NCBI RefSeq assembly: GCF_002127325.2
Contig: NC_035433.2
Coordinates: 89,087,350-89,151,349 of the forward strand
DNA: 64,000 nt
Direction: 5' to 3'
Source of the DNA: Helianthus annuus
Lineage: Eukaryota; Streptophyta; Magnoliopsida; Asterales; Asteraceae
A program made the translations under genes and the position numbers. Within the stretch, counting starts at the first letter, position 1. Every line of letters starts with the position of its first letter. Shown one piece after another: positions 44,633 to 58,097 of the stretch. The notes beneath the pieces were generated by a model. It was not told the origin of the DNA, made no database searches, and worked only from the letters and a program-made list of their open reading frames with translations.

Positions 44633-44639
44633 ATATAAG
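44633..44639 (+). promoter_or_regulatory. TATA box of element E 5' LTR
   Basis: TATATAA in CACTATATAAGGGAGTG is repeated in the 3' LTR at 55343-55349. Confidence 0.7.
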
Positions 44640-47390
44640 GGAGTGAAGTGTGGTGAACTTTGATCATTCGTTGTGTCACTCACTTGGAGCATTCTCTGGA
44701 GTTTCCTTGGACAGCAACAAGTTCTCATTAAGTCCATAATCCTATTAAGGATCTTTGTAAGTGTTCCTAATCATCCTTAGTCCATTTTAGCTTAATTAAT
44801 TAGCTAAAAGTCAAACCATCGTAATTAAGGGTTGACTTCGGGATTAGTCAATAATTACTCACTAATATCCCGAATTAAAAATACCTATAAGTAGGTAATT
44901 ATGTGGGTAACAAACCCCTAAAAGGGTATTTCCAGATTCCCACTCTAACTATGTTAATTGTCGAGTCAAAGCTTGTTATAAAAAGTCAACAGAAAGGTTA
45001 TTTGCGAATTAATACATAATTAGCAATGTAGGATGCATGCAACCTGTTTAATCATTAAAGTAACTTGGTAATTAATATAAGAACATGTTCCAACATGTTC
45101 AACTCGACAATTTGCAGTTTAGGCTCGGTTTGGAACCGAAAGTCGCAAAGTTTGACTTCTGCTTTGACTTCCAGTTCTGGCCCGTTTAAGCCGAGGTTAG
45201 GATTGCCTTAGAGCTTCTTTTGAACCTATTTACATGTTAGTATAACTCTCTGAGATTATACAACTTGGTTCATTAGATATCCTATTCACATACATGTTTC
45301 CGTTAATCGCTTATATGTTGACCATTATGCCCATTTGACCTTAAAACGTGATTTTTGAAAATGTAAAAGGATAGGCACCTTAGCTACTGATTTATAAACT
45401 TGCACCCAAAATTTGAAGTCAGTTTGAGGTCTAGATTAAGAGTTATGCTCAATAGCGTAATTAAGAGCTTCTTTATTAATTAAATGGCGTAAAGTATGTA
45501 TAGCCTATCAAAACCCAAATTTTTATACCAAACTTTTTAACCACTGTTATAAAATAATATGTTGGGATTTTTGGTGATTTTTATTTATTTTTAGGCTGAG
45601 CATAACTTAGTATTCTAAGATTAATTCGGTTTATGCCGGTTTTGCCCTCTTTAGCCATAAAATGAGTTTTACAAAACCTTTTGACCTCAAACCAATTTCT
45701 ACTGATTTGTTATGATAAATAAATTATTTTGAGCCTTCTGGAATATTAAAAATATCAGCTTTTTACAGAAAACCCGGAAATGGCTCCAAATCGCCTTTTT
45801 AGGCATTTTTAACGCATAAGTGTGCACTAGAACCTTATTAAGCTTAAGGGTTTGAACCTACTGCTGTAATTAGTGAAATTATATATTTGAAACAGTAGGC
45901 AAATGTTTTGAACTCAGAATTCCAGAATTGACCTTTTAGGCACATGTGAAATTACCAAAATGCCCCTACGGTGCATAGTAAGGTTAAAGATAATAAATTT
46001 CACATAAATTTGATACCCTACTTTTATAACTTAGTAAATTAAGTATATTTACTAATTTAATCAGACCTGTAACTCAGGTTATCATATTAACCCTTTTACA
46101 CCTTATAAAATGACCAAAACGCCCTTATGAGGCATAGTTTTGATTTAAAATCATTTGGGGCATAATGGAAGGTATCATTCTGATATCACAACATATTTTA
46201 AGCATATTGACTTCAGAAACTTGTATTTGACTCGTATGGTTACTCGTTACGCATTATGCGCGTTCGGATCGGCTTATGTGACTAGTTTGGCCATTTTAGC
46301 CGAAACGGGTCAAACCATATCTTTTTGGTCTCAAAATCCAGAATGTGATTATATTACCCATATAAAACAAGTATGCAAGCTTGTTGGGACAAAACCACAT
46401 TCTAAAACGGTCTTCGCCTTATTGTGCGTTTAAAACCGTAATCTTTATATAAAACTAACCGGTCTAAGCTTAAGACCCGTTAGGATTCTAATAGCTTATT
46501 AAAACCTTAATTTCCAGATCTAGGAGCCCAGTAAAAGCTACGTGCACTCGTTATATTTGGTTTATACTTTGCTCAGGTAAATACGTTTAACTTATTTTCC
46601 CAATACGGGCTTGGGGTACGGTGTATAAAATACCGCTTGGTCGGGGAATTGACCTTAACCGGTCTTGGTTATGTGCAGTCAAATTAACCCGTTTGAAAAT
46701 GTTGTTTTGTTTGTTTAACGCCTTTGGGGGCTTAATGACCATGTCCCGGATATCCTTGGCATCATTCAAAGAATGGCCACGACCTTAGCACTCGGGTGTA
46801 GGCGTACACCCGTAGTGCTGTACAACATGTATAATCGTCGGTACGAGAGAAGTCTCGCGGCGGAATTATATTAAGTGGTGTGTCTATTAATCTTTAACTC
46901 GGCATGACCCGGGCTACTGAACGCAGAACGAACATGTAATTCTTTTACAAGATTATTAAGCAAATAATTATCCCAAGTTATAAAAAGTTTTATGCCACGA
47001 GCATTTAAATCAATTTTAAACATTTTCAAATTGAGTCAGTTAAATTGTATTTACCAGTGTAAACTGACGTATTTTCCAAAAGACTAAGTGCAGTGCAGGT
47101 ACTACGCGTAATAGGCTGGTCACTCCTTAAGCATCCATAGAAGTCTCGCAAGCTTAGGATGCATGAAGTCTGTTGAAATGAAGTTTCCTTTTTATTTGAT
47201 TCTGCCTGTGGATTCTATTTCGACATTTTGTGATACTCGAATATTACAATAATTCAAGTTGAAATAAATCTATCTTTGCTTCCGCTGTGCGTTATAATTT
47301 GTGTTGTTTGACTATGATGATATCAACTACGTAACGTTAATCCCCCACCGGGCCCACCGGTGACACGTGGAAATTAGGGGTGTGACAGGT

Positions 47391-47406
47391 TGGTATCAGA
47401 GCCAAC
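47391..47406 (+). other. Primer binding site of element E
   Basis: TGGTATCAGAGCCAAC, three bases after the LTR, matches the initiator tRNA-Met primer site seen in element D. Confidence 0.9.
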
Positions 47407-47577
47407 ACTGAGTGAATTAAACACTAGCCTTTTTGTGTTTAGTCTCAGTGCACGAATTGCACATTCTTCGAGTTCCGAGTCTAGACAAAGAACATAGGAC
47501 AAACTCTGTTTTGTTTTATTTTTGGGTCTTATTATTATTATATTATTGTTGTTATCTAAAACATGTATGCAGGTCAA

Positions 47578-48801
47578 CATGCCACCAAGATTTCTTCGTG
47601 GTCGAGGCAAAGGACCAGTCACGGGTCACGATCACGAAGCCGGGCCTTCGCACCGGCGTACCCCATCCATTACCATGAGCACTAGTCCACAAGAGCCGTG
47701 GAGGCTCTATGTTGAACCCGGGGGAGGTCAGTTTCCCTCAGCTCTTCACCTTCTTACCAGCATTCCTTTGGGCCTCAATCGGAAAATGAGCCCAACGAGC
47801 AACCACCCTCTTTCATACCGTTGCAGAGATCCAACTCTCACCAGTCCTTTGGTGACCCAACCCCAGTTTTCCAAAGCCGATTTAACCCGGCCAACATTTT
47901 TCCAGAACCTGGGGGTTTTAACCCACTTGGACCGGAAGACCACTTCTCTGGGGAAAATGACATGGACGAGGATACTGATCCCATGGAGCCTGCTACAGGA
48001 ACGCCGAACCACCCCATCGAGATCTCGGATGGGTCATCTTTCCACGGATCACCATACCACGGTCCGGACAGTTACCAGGAAAGGTTCAAGCAGTGGGACT
48101 GGTACTTCACACCCTCTGAGCACTCGTCCCCATATCAGCAACAACAGCAATAGCAGCAGCAAGATCCTTCTAAGGATCAACGATTTGTGGCAGTCACTCC
48201 GCCACCACCACCACCAGTGGAACAGCAGCCGCCTCCGGAGCCACCGAGGCAGAGGAGGTCAAACGCACGGATGTCCGTGCGAGGGGGTGTCCGCATCAGC
48301 ACACCCCAACCATCAAGTGGCAGCCATTATCCGCCACTTCAGGAGGAAAAGGAAGAACCACAAATGGGGGGTCCATCAAACCCCGTTCCAGAGGTCAACT
48401 CAGTGCCTGTGGCACCTCCGCCGGGTTTTGACAACCCAATCCCTGCTTATGCCGGTTCCGCGGCATACAACCCGTTTGAAATGCCGGGCCACAACAGCTT
48501 TAACTATGCCAACGTGGACCCATATCAGGAGGCTTGGGATTACAACGCTCGACACCCTGAAGGGCCCTATGGTGGTCCTTGGACTACTGGGTACCCTCCA
48601 TATGTGTTCCAGCAGCCACCACCTCCTCAACCATTGTACCAACCGCCGCAGCAGCAGCTTATCCCACCTGAGCGCCAGCAGGAGGTCCTTGAGAGGCTGG
48701 ACCGTTGTGAACAGGAAATCTAAACTGAGCGCAGACACAATAGGGGTTTCTTCAAAGGACTATCAGATTTGATCAAAGGAAAGTCCAAAAGAAGGGATTA
48801 G
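47578..48801 (+). pseudogene. Element E ORF1, broken
   Basis: It starts MPPRFLRGRGKGP, parallel to element D's ORF1. A one-base indel near a G5 run (47720-47724) shifts the frame. The homologous reading then runs SFGPQSENEP, GTPNHPIEISDGS, QERFKQWDWYFTPS to a TAG at 48151-48153 inside a Gln (CAG) run, then RRSNARMSVRGGVRIS, NPIPAYAGSAAYNPFE and LERLDRCEQEI. A TAA follows at 48721-48723, then the conserved basic tail FFKGLSDLIKGKSKRRD ending at 48801. The order and spacing of blocks match element D, showing ORF1 is a shared feature of these elements. Confidence 0.8.
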
Positions 48802-48830
48802 TGAAGATTTTTATTTTTTTTGTTGTAGTC

Positions 48831-48976
48831 AGTCCCTGCGTGGACTTGTTGTTTCTGTATTCAGCTCCTGCGCGAGCTTGTCTTTTGTATTCTGCCCCTG
48901 CGTGGGCATATCTTTCAGTTGACCCCTGCGTGGGTTTGTTTGTTTGTTGTTTATTGTATTTCGCCCCTGCGTGGGC
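48831..48976 (+). other. Five-hairpin array of element E
   Basis: Units begin 30 bases after the ORF1 end: 48831-48846 (AGTCC/GGACT), 48863-48878 (AGCTC/GAGCT), 48893-48908 (TGCCC/GGGCA), 48922-48935 (ACCC/GGGT) and 48963-48976 (GCCC/GGGC). Loops are CTGCGT, CTGCGC, CTGCGT, CTGCGT and CTGCGT. Spacing is close to that of element D's array. Confidence 0.75.
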
Positions 48977-49363
48977 ATGTTATTTGTAGAAGTCCCGTTC
49001 AGGGCAAGTATTGTACCGTTAAACCTTTATTAGTGAAATGTTGCATTTAAATTTTCATGATTATTGTTATAAATAAGTATATGAATAAACTTAAAAAAAA
49101 GGTAAAAATGAAAATAACATTTCCTAAAATAAAGAAGACCTACCATTAATATAATGGCAAAATCTAAAAAGGACAAGACCTAGCCACATGTCATTATAAG
49201 ACAAGGCCAAGACGGTATCTCCATAATTAGATTCAGGTCCATAATTAACGTCTCAACTTAGGATTGATCTGCGTTATAAAGAGAATCTAAGGGGTAAAGC
49301 CTAGCCACGTGTCGTCGCAGACATGGCCAAGATGGCAGGACCTGCCTAGAAGATTTCCAAATT
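48977..49363 (+). other. Leader of element E
   Basis: AT-rich non-coding leader. Two related blocks of about 40 bases occur, CCTAGCCACATGTCATTATA near 49180 and CCTAGCCACGTGTCGTCGCA near 49302, each followed by GGCCAAGA. No gene is seen. Confidence 0.5.
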
Positions 49364-49391
49364 ATGTTAACATCTGTAAGTATGTTAACAT
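49364..49391 (+). repeat. ATGTTAACAT inverted repeat in leader
   Basis: Two ATGTTAACAT copies (itself a palindrome) are separated by CTGTAAGT, corresponding to 29704-29729 of element D. Confidence 0.65.
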
Positions 49392-49807
49392 ACCGGGCAA
49401 ATTGTGACACAGTAAAAGTCACATAAGCCATTATTGAAAATTGGGTTAATTTAAAATTCCCTGTAAGTAAATATCCATTCCTTGAGAATGAAATGCCTAC
49501 GGGTAATAATTAATGTCCTAGGGACTAAGAGACAGTAGAAGTCTGCAATTCACTGTCTAAAGGGGTAATGAACTCTGATTCAAACCCTAATACCTCGATT
49601 ATGTGAAAATCCTGGTTATAAATTAAAACTTGTTTGCATAACTAGGCCTTTAGGTGCCAACATTAAAGTTATAATATAGGATTATAATACAGATCTTGAA
49701 TTAATATTTATAAATTAACCTGCAATGGCTATTTAAAACCATGGTTAATAAAATACATAAAATGCTGTATTAACTGTTAAATAAAACTTTGCCTATTATT
49801 GTTTATA

Positions 49808-49825
49808 TGTAGCGGTGAAGCTACA
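49808..49825 (+). promoter_or_regulatory. Hairpin at gag start codon of element E
   Basis: TGTAGC, loop GGTGAA, GCTACA. The last A is the first base of the ATG. It is equivalent to 30235-30249 in element D. Confidence 0.55.
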
Positions 49826-52800
49826 TGGCTAGGTCGGACGAGGTAAATAGTCGTCCAGTGGAAAACCACGATAACGCAAAGATACAGTTAACTGGCGCAG
49901 AGTTGAAAGCACTGGTAGATGATGCGGTTACAAAGGCATTAGAAAGACAGTACAGTGGGACCCATAGTAGGACCCTGTCTACACCGCATAATAGGTCTAA
50001 GACTCATTCGGAGTCTCACAGCAAGCCACCATCTGTCCAACCCAAGTCTAAAAAAGGAAGAATCTAAGAAGGATGATGATAGACATTCTTCGAATGAAAA
50101 TGATGATCATTCCAAGAAGATCGTGCTTTATGATGCCCCACGTACCAAGGGTTGCACGTATAAATACTTTGTGTCTTGTAAACCCCGGGATTTTACTGGG
50201 GAAAAGGGGGCAGTGGACTGTATGACTTGGCTTGATGAGATGGAGACAGTAGTGGATATAAGTGGCTGTGCTGAACGAGATATTGTGAAGTTTGTGTCAC
50301 AATCTTTCAAGGGTGATGCCCTATCATGGTGGAAGTCGCCGATTCAAGCCACCGGAAAGATACCTCTATACAACATATCTTGGGAACAATTTGTTGCCCT
50401 GATCAAGGAGAATTACTGTCCCCAACACGAGGTTGAAAGGATAGAATCTGATTTCCTGTCCTTAGTCATGAAGAACCTGGACTGCCAGGCATACCTCACA
50501 ACCTTCAATACCTTGTCAAGGCTAGTTCCCTATCTTGTAACACCTGAACCGAAGAGAATAGCCCGTTTCATTGGGGGTCTGGCCCTAGAAATTAAAGCAA
50601 GCGTCAAGGCCTCTCGGCCCACTACGTTTCGATCAGTAGCTGACATATCTCTGTCCCTTACACTAGACGCAGTTAGACAGAGATCCCTGAGAGCTGCAGA
50701 TGCTGAGAAACAAAAACGCGAAGATGATGGTTCGCGACGCTCAGATAAGAAGCGCAAGGGCAATGACGACCACAAGAAAGGGTCGGGATTCAAGAAGGGA
50801 GATCAACAGTCGGGTGAAAAACCCAGGTGCAAAGTTTGCAAGAAGCACCATTTCGGGAAATGCAGGCAGGAGTCTAGATCCCAATCTTAGCAGAAACTAT
50901 GTGGGATTTGCAAGTCCCCGGATCATAAAGCATTAGATTGCAAGAAACTTAAGGATGCCACCTGCTACAGTTGTAATGAGAAGGGACATATTAGACCCAA
51001 CTGCCCGAAACTTGCCAAGAAAGCAGAAGAGGGAAAGAAGACTAATGCAAGGGTCTTCCGCATGGATGTGAAGGAAGCTATTCAAGATGATAATGTCATA
51101 ACAGGTACTTTTCTCATTAATGATGTCTACGCAAGGATATTGTTTGACTCTGGGGCAGATAGATCCTTTGTAGATAATACGTTCTGGGATTTATTGAAAT
51201 TACCTGTTAAAACCCTAAGTATGAAATATGAAGTGGAATTAGCTGATGGAACAATAGAAACAGTTTCGACTGTATTAGATGGATGTGTCCAATCCATTAG
51301 GAACCACTCTTTTCCTTTGTCCTTGTTACCCTTTAAGCTAGCAGGCTTTGATGTAGTAATAGGAATGGATTGGTTATCACGTAACCAAGCCCAGATAGTG
51401 TGCAACAAGAAGCAGGTAGTAATCAAGACCCATCTGGTGAGCCACTCACTATTCAGGGAGATACTCAACATGGATTGCCAGAGCAAGTGGCCATGCTTAA
51501 GGCATCCGGATGCATGAGTAAAGGTTGTGTCATTTATATGGCACAATTAATCATTGATGAGAAGAAGCCCAGGATCGAATACATACCAGTCATTTCTGAC
51601 TATCCCGAGGTTTTTCCGGAGGAACTACCTAGTTTGCCACCAGATAGGCAGGTGGAATTCAAGATTGACATCATCCCCGGAGCTGCACCAGTAGCCAGAG
51701 CACCATATAGATTAGCACCAACGGAGATGAAGGAATTAAGGACACAACTAGATGATTTACTAGCTAAAGGTTTTATTAGACCTAGTTCATCTCCATGGGG
51801 AGCGCCAATTCTGTTTGTTAAAAAGAAGGATGGATCAATGCGTCTATGCATTGATTACCGTGAGCTAAACAAGGTTACTATCAAAAACAGATATCCTTTG
51901 CCTAAAATCGATGATCTATTCGACCAGCTACAGGGAGCGAGTTACTTTTCTAAGATAGATCTCAGGTCAGGCTATCATCAATTGAAAGTCAAGGAGGAGG
52001 ACGTACATAAGACCGCATTTAGGACTCGTTATGGTCATTACGAGTTCCTAGTGATGCCTTTTGGGCTCACTAACGCACCTGCCGCATTCATGGATCTCAT
52101 GAATCGCGTATGCAAACCTTATCTAGATAAATTTGTCATCGTCTTCATCGATGACATCCTCATCTATTCAAAGAACCAAGCTGACCATGAGAAGCATCTT
52201 CGGTGCATTCTTAAGCTGCTCCATCAAGAGAAGCTCTATGCTAAGTTTTCAAAGTGTGAATTTTGGCTTCGCGAAGTCCAGTTCCTCGGACATGTTGTGA
52301 GCGAACGTGGAATTCAAGTGGATCCCGCAAAGATAGAAGCTATTATGAACTGGCAAGAGCCAAAGACACCTTCAGAAATTCGTAGCTTCCTAGGTTTGGC
52401 TGGATACTATAGGCGTTTCATTGAAAACTTCTCAAGGATTGCTGCACCCTTAACGTCGTTAACACGTAAGAACATTAAGTTTAATTGGGGGCCTAAGCAG
52501 CAAGAATCTTTTGATATCTTGAAGCAGAAGTTGAGTAACGCTCCGGTGCTGACTCTACCTGAAGGCATTGAAGAATTTGTGGTGTATTGTGATGCATCAC
52601 ACACCGGAATGGGTTGTGTGTTAATGCAAAAGATCAAGGTCATAGCCTATGCTTCACGACAATTAAAGGTGCACGAAAAGAATTACACCACCCATGACTT
52701 GGAATTGGGTGCCGTTGTATTTGCACTTAAGCTTTGGAGGCATTATCTGTATGGGACGAAGTGTGTGATCTATTCCGACCACAAGAGCCTTCAACACCTG

Positions 52801-54404
52801 TTCAATCAGAAGGATTTGAACATGAGGCAGCGACGATGGATGGAAACCTTGAACGATTATGATTGTGAAATAAGATACCATCCAGGCAAGGCCAATGTAG
52901 TCGCAGATGCTTTGAGCAGGAAGGAAAGAGTGAAGCCGATAAGGATCAATGCCAAGAGCATTGAAATTAAGAGCAGTTTGAATGAAAGGTTGTTAGCTGC
53001 ACAGAAGGAAGTTGTGTTGGAAGCTAACTATCCTGAGGAGAAATTAGGAGTAACTGAAGAACAGTTGTCCTACGACAAGGACGGAATGTTGAGGTTAAAT
53101 GGACGAATATGGGTTCCTGTATATGGAGGACTTCGGGATGTTATCCTCAAGGAAGCCCACAGTTCCAAGTATTCCGTCCATCCTGGAGCTGATAAGATGT
53201 ACCAGGATTTAAAGGCAAATTATTGGTGGATAGGCTTGAAAAAGTCTATAGCTGCTTATGTAGCTAAATGCTTGACGTGTGCTAAAGTCAAAGCTGAACA
53301 TCAGAAGCCGTCAGGTTTGCTGCAACAGCCTGAAATTCCCACTTGGAAATGGGAAATGGTAACGATGGACTTTATCACCAAATTGCCTAAGAGCCGAAGG
53401 GAAATGATACTATATGGGTCATAGTTGATAGACTGACTAAGTCAGCACACTTCCTGCCCATTAAAGAAACCTTCAGCTCTGACATGCTAGCCCAACTGTA
53501 CGTGGATAAGATTGTGGCCTTGCATGGCGTACCAGTATCTATTATCTCAGATCGGGATACTAGATACACATCACATTTCTGGAAGAGTTTCCAACAGTCT
53601 CTGGGCACTCAATTGAATTTCAGTACGGCTTACCATCCTCAGACGGATGGGCAGAGTGAGCGTACTATTCAAACATTGGAAGACATGCTGCGTGCATGTG
53701 TAATTGATCTAGGAGGTAGTTGGGACAGGCATTTACCATTGGTCGAATTCTCCTACAATAATAGCTACCATACTAGCATTAAGGCTGCGCCTTTTGAGGC
53801 ACTATATGGTAGAAAGTGCAGAACGCCCATTTGCTGGGCAGAAGTGGGAGATAAGCAATTATCAGGTCCTGACTTAGTCTTCGAGACAACGGACAAGATT
53901 GTCCAAATTCGCGACCGCCTGAAAGCTGCTCGAGACAGACAAAAGAGCTATGCGGATGAAAGGCGAAAGCCTCTCAAGTTTGAGGTTGGCGATAAAGTTT
54001 TGCTCAAAGTATCACCTTGGAAAGGGGTGATGCGATTTGGTAAGAAAGGTAAGTTAAGCCCAAGGTATATAGGACCATTCGAGATCATCGAATGTGTAGG
54101 ATCAGTGGCTTACAAGTTAAACTTACCTGAAGAGCTCGATGGTATTCATAATGTATTTCACGTCTGCAATCTGAAGAAATGTCTAGCTGATGAGTCACTA
54201 GTCATACCACACACAGATGTGCATATAGACGAGAGCTTAAAATTTGTGAAAAAACCTGTGTCGATTGAGGATCGACAGGTAAAGAAGCTTCGGAGAAAGC
54301 TTGTGCCTATTGTCAAGGTGAAGTGGGACGCCCGCAGAGGTCCAGAATACACGTGGGAGCTAGAATCCACAATGAAAGAGAAATACCCTCATCTGTTTTC
54401 CTAA
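49825..54404 (+). pseudogene. Gag-pol of element E, broken
   Basis: It is homologous along its length to element D's 1525-residue polyprotein, starting MARSDEVNSRPVENHDNAKI. Breaks seen: a frame change at an A6 run near 50051-50056; a TAG at 50888-50890 between the first and second knuckle regions (Ser in element D); a one-base loss near 51430 after the protease (VVIKT); and a one-base loss near 53395-53400 in the integrase (LPKSRREM). Domain motifs survive: [62 protein letters not shown] and chromodomain [18 protein letters not shown]. It ends at TAA 54402. Confidence 0.92.
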
Positions 54405-54440
54405 ATCTCGAGGACGAGATTTCTTTTAAGGGGGTGAGGA
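54403..54440 (+). other. Pre-PPT hairpin and polypurine tract of element E
   Basis: AAATCTCG, loop AGGA, CGAGATTT (54403-54422), then AAGGGGGTGAGGA (54428-54440) up to the LTR. Confidence 0.8.
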
Positions 54441-57400
54441 TGTAACACCTTGAAAATTCCTGTCAAACGAATTAAAGACACGTGTCATGTGGAACAAATG
54501 TGTCAGAAACCGGGTCAAATACAAAGATGCGTGGTAGAATTTTAAGAGGGCGTCATGTTATTAAAACACCTCTGAACGACCCAAGGGCGACATGTTATTA
54601 AAACACCTCTGAGCGACCCGAATTTATAAATCCCAAGATCCATAAATTATTTGATAAATATCTTATATATTTTACCGGTTGATTCTAAATAAATAAAAAT
54701 TTCATCTTTTTTATGGGGATTGGATTATTAATAATGTTACTACAAGGGAATACTAGCTTAAATGCTATCCTAATGGAAAATTGAATAAGAAATTAAAATT
54801 TGTTCAACTAGTAAATCTAAGACTTGTTCTTGTGAATTCCGTCACTTTAAAACCCTCAAGGTTCCAAATTAAAGTAGGAAACATGTAAGGCATTCACAAG
54901 CATGCAATGGCTGTGTAAGGAGGCCCCACAACTGAGAAAGATGGCATGAATTCGGACTTATATGGTTGCATGGTCAAAGCTTGAAAGTTTTCAAACTTTT
55001 GTCCTCTAACCAACGGTTACGGACCGTAAGGGTCATGGCTTACGGTCCGTAAGATGCATATCTGGGCGTTTTCAGCAAAGGTCGGTTACGGACCGCAACC
55101 ATCTGAGCATACGGTCCGCAAGGGCTGCATACGGACCGCAAGAGCTTAGGCTTACAGTCCGTAAGCCAGTCGCTGGCAGCAGAAAATGGACAGCTGCCTG
55201 TTCAGCCAGTTACACCGACTTAAAAGGATGGTTTTTGAAACAAGGGGCTTGCTAGGCAGTATTTAGCTTGTTAGGGACACCTGGGGTGATCTTGTAACCA
55301 TCATAGACTTCCATGTCTTAATCCTAGAACTTTTTGGTCACTATATAAGGGAGTGAAGTGTGGTGAACTTTGATCATTCATTGTGTCACTCACTTGGAGG
55401 ATTCTCTGGAGTTTCCTTGGACAGCAACAAGTTCTCATTAAGTCCATAATCCTATTAAGGATCTTTGTAAGTGTTCCTAATCATCCTTAGTCCATTTTAG
55501 CTTAATTAATTAGCTAAAAGTCAAACCATCGTAATTAAGGGTTGACTTCGGGATTAGTCAATAATTACTCACTAATATCCCGAATTAAAAATACCTATAA
55601 GTAGGTAATTATGTGGGTAACAAACCCCTAAAAGGGTATTTCCAGATTCCCACTCTAACTATGTTAATTGTCGAGTCAAAGCTTGTTATAAAAAGTCAAC
55701 AGAAAGGTTATTTGCGAATTAATACATAATTAGCAATGTAGGATGCATGCAACCTGTTTAATCATTAAAGTAACTTGGTAATTAATATAAGAACATGTTC
55801 CAACATGTTCAACTCGACAATTTGCAGTTTAGGCTCGGTTTGGAACCGAAAGTCGCAAAGTTTGACTTCTGCTTTGACTTCCAGTTCTGACCCGTTTAAG
55901 CCGAGGTTAGGATTGCCTTAGAGCTTCTTTTGAACCTATTTACATGTTAGTATAACTCTCTGAGATTATACAACTTGGTTCATTAGATATCCTATTCACA
56001 TACATGTTTCCGTTAATCGCTTATATGTTGACCATTATGCCCATTTGACCTTAAAACGTGATTTTTGAAAATGTAAAAGGGTAGGCACCTTAGCTACTGA
56101 TTTATAAACTTACACCCAAAATTTGAAGTCAGTTTGAGGTCTAGATTAAGAGTTATGCTCAATAGCGTAATTAAGAGCTTCTTTATTAATTAAATGGCGT
56201 AAAGTATGTATAGCCTATCAAAACCCAAATTTTTATACCAAACTTTTTAACCACTGTTATAAAATAATATTTTGGGATTTTTGGTGATTTTTATTTATTT
56301 TTAGGCTGAGCATAACTTAGTATTCTAAGATTAATTCGGTTCATGCCGGTTTTGCCCACTTTAGCCATAAAATGAGTTTTACAAAACCTTTTGACCTCAA
56401 ACCAATTTCTACTGATTTGTTATGATAAATAAATTATTTTGAGCATTCTGGAATATTAAAAATATCAGCTTTTTACAGAAAACCCGGAAATGGCTCCAAA
56501 TCGCCTTTTTAGGCATTTTTAACGCATAAGTGTGCATTAGAACCTTATTAAGCTTAAGGGTTTGAACCTACTGCTGTAATTAGTGAAATTATATATTTGA
56601 AACGGTAGGCAAATGTTTTGAACTCAGAATTCCAGAATTGACCTTTTAGGCACATGTTGAATTACCAAAATGCCCCTACGGTGCATAGTAAGGTTAAAGA
56701 TAATAAATTTCACATAAATTTGATACCCTACTGTTATAACTTAGTAAATTAAGTATATTTACTAATTTAATCAGACCTGTAACTCAGGTTATCATTTTAA
56801 CCCTTTTACACCTTATAAAATGACCAAAACGCCCTTATGAGGCATAGTTTTGATTTAAAATCATTTGGGGCATAATGGAAGGTATCATTCTGATATCACA
56901 ACATATTTTAAGCATATTGACTTCAGAAACTTGTATTTGACTCGTATGGTTACTCGTTACGCATTATGCGCGTTTGGATCGGCTTATGTGACTAGTTTGG
57001 CCATTTTAGCCGAAACGGGTCAAACCATATCTTTTTGGTCTCAAAATCCAGAATGTGATTATATTACCCATATAAAACAAGTATGCAAGCTTGTTGGGAC
57101 AAAACCACATTCTAAAACGGTCTTCGCCTTATTGTGCGTTTAAAACCGTAATCTTTATATAAAACTAACCGGTCTAAGCTTAAGACCCGTTAGGATTCTA
57201 ATAGGTTATTAAAACCTTAATTTCCAGATCTAGGAGCCCAGTAAAAGCTACGTGTACTCGTTATATTTGGTTTATCCTTTGCTCAGGTAAATACGTTTAA
57301 CTTATTTTCCCAATACGGGCTTGGGGTACGGTGTATAAAATACCGCTTGGTCGGGGAATTGACCTTAACCGGTCTTGGTTATGTGCAGTCAAATTAACCC

Positions 57401-58092
57401 GTTTGAAAATGCTGTTTTGTTTGTTTAACGCCTTTGGGGGCTTAATGACCATGTCCCGGATATCCTTGGCATCATTCAAAGAATGGCCACGACCTTAGCA
57501 CTCCGGTGTAGGTGTACACCCGTAGTGCTGTACAACATGTATAATCGTCGGTACGAGAGAAGTCTCGCGGCGGAATTATATTAAGTGGTGTGTCTATTAA
57601 TCTTTAACCCGGCATGACCCGGGCTACTGAACGCAGAACGAACATGTAATTCTTTTACAAGATTATTAAGCAAATAATTATCTCAAGTTATAAAAAGTTT
57701 TATGCCACGAGCATTTAAATCAATTTTAAACATTTTCAAAATGAGTCAGTTAAATTGTATTTACCAGTGTAAACTGACGTATTTTCCAAAAGACTAAGTG
57801 CAGGTACTACGCGTAATAGGCTGGTCACTCCTTAAGCATCCATAGAAGTCTCGCAAGCTTAGGATGCATGAAGTCTGTTGAAATGAAGTTTCCTTTTTAT
57901 TTGATTCTGCCTGTGGATTCTATTTCGACATTTTGTGATACTCGAATATTACAATAATTCAAGTTGAAATAAATCTATCTTTGCTTCCGCTGTGCATTAT
58001 AATTTGTGTTGTTTGACTATGATGATATCAACTACGTCACGTTAATCCCCCACCGGGTCCACCGGTGACACGTGGAAATTAGGGGTGTGACA
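54441..58092 (+). repeat. 3' LTR of element E
   Basis: It is 3652 bases and carries the palindrome array (55017-55164) and TATATAA at 55343. It is followed by TGAAT at 58093-58097. Confidence 0.92.
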
Positions 58093-58097
58093 TGAAT

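Larger units (their letters stand above)
43731..47387 (+). repeat. 5' LTR of element E
   Basis: It starts TGTAACACCTTG and ends GGGGTGTGACA. It holds a palindrome array (44307-44454), a TATA box (44633-44639) and transcript-like CACTCACTTGGAGCATTC downstream. The AT-rich body shares scattered blocks with the LTRs of elements A and D. It contains no gene. Confidence 0.92.
43731..58092 (+). mobile_element. Element E: older Tekay-type relative of element D
   Basis: It is 14,362 bases with direct repeats TGAAT (43726-43730, 58093-58097). It has the same order as element D: LTR, tRNA-Met primer site, ORF1, hairpin array, leader, gag-pol, hairpin plus purine tract, LTR. The two LTRs (3657 and 3652 bases) differ by one 5-base repeat (GTGCAGTGCAG versus GTGCAG near 47092) and scattered substitutions. 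Both ORFs carry stops and frameshifts, so it cannot act alone. Its ORFs are clearly related to element D's but diverged, making it a separate subfamily. Confidence 0.92.

Noticed and set aside
46155..46433. 92-codon frame repeated at 56865-57143
   Set aside because: It lies in both LTRs of element E and shows no domain or start context; treated as chance.
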